Of a stretch of DNA of 64,000 bases, positions 63,892 to 64,000 are shown one piece after another. The notes beneath the pieces are model-generated. The model saw nothing but the letters and a program-made list of their open reading frames with translations. It was not told the origin of the DNA and ran no database searches. Both the position numbers and the translations under genes were made by a program. The DNA comes from Aquila chrysaetos chrysaetos (Eukaryota; Chordata; Aves; Accipitriformes; Accipitridae), in NCBI RefSeq assembly GCF_900496995.4, contig NC_044012.1:24404759-24468758 (forward strand), read 5' to 3'. The first letter of the stretch is position 1; the number at the start of each line of letters is the position of its first letter.

Positions 63892-64000
63892 CTGCTAGAA
63901 AGGAATGGCATAATTGTATTTAGAAAAAATAGAGAAAGCACAATTTGTTTGTAGAGACACCATACTAGCACACTGCTTGGCTGTACTGCCATACTATCAC

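Overview
The window is vertebrate genomic DNA and almost certainly from a bird. It carries a 3'-truncated CR1 LINE with the typical ATTCTATG-type end, two related class III (ERVL-like) solo LTRs of the avian type, compact GC-rich introns in the left half, and intron-exon genes whose translated exons match vertebrate TUFT1, CGN, PSMB4 and POGZ. I cannot name the species. The LTR types suggest a non-galliform bird, which is an inference.

Layout, left to right: (1) 0.7-16.0 kb, TUFT1 (tuftelin), minus strand, 13 coding exons rebuilt from start to stop (387 aa). A CR1 fragment lies antisense in the intron between its 11th and 12th coding exons. (2) 17.6-33.6 kb, CGN (cingulin), minus strand, 20 coding exons (1265 aa) plus a probable non-coding first exon next to a 62-bp minisatellite. 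(3) 33.4-34.0 kb, a CpG-rich region between the 5' ends of CGN and PSMB4 that looks like a head-to-head promoter, with YY1-, NRF1- and KLF-like motifs. (4) 34.0-36.9 kb, PSMB4 (proteasome beta-7), plus strand, 7 coding exons (258 aa). (5) 37.7 kb to the right edge, POGZ, minus strand, convergent with PSMB4. Seventeen coding exons are present, ending in a domesticated pogo transposase exon; the N-terminal exons lie beyond the window. Its introns hold both solo LTRs, a 20-bp x 11 tandem repeat, and long mononucleotide runs.

All exon boundaries were read by hand from GT/AG sites. Codon phase was checked at every junction and no frameshift was needed in any of the four genes. The genes are not an operon: TUFT1 and CGN are coiled-coil proteins (CGN at tight junctions), PSMB4 is a housekeeping proteasome subunit, and POGZ is a nuclear chromatin factor.

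The points most worth a second look are a perfect in-frame 63-bp duplication inside a POGZ coding exon, an intact solo LTR only 49 bp from a POGZ splice donor, a C24 run acting as the polypyrimidine tract of that same exon, a PSMB4-POGZ block whose orientation relative to CGN-TUFT1 differs from the human order as I recall it, and the CCTATAGG-rich minisatellite at the CGN first-exon donor. I found no evidence of a wholly new biological system.
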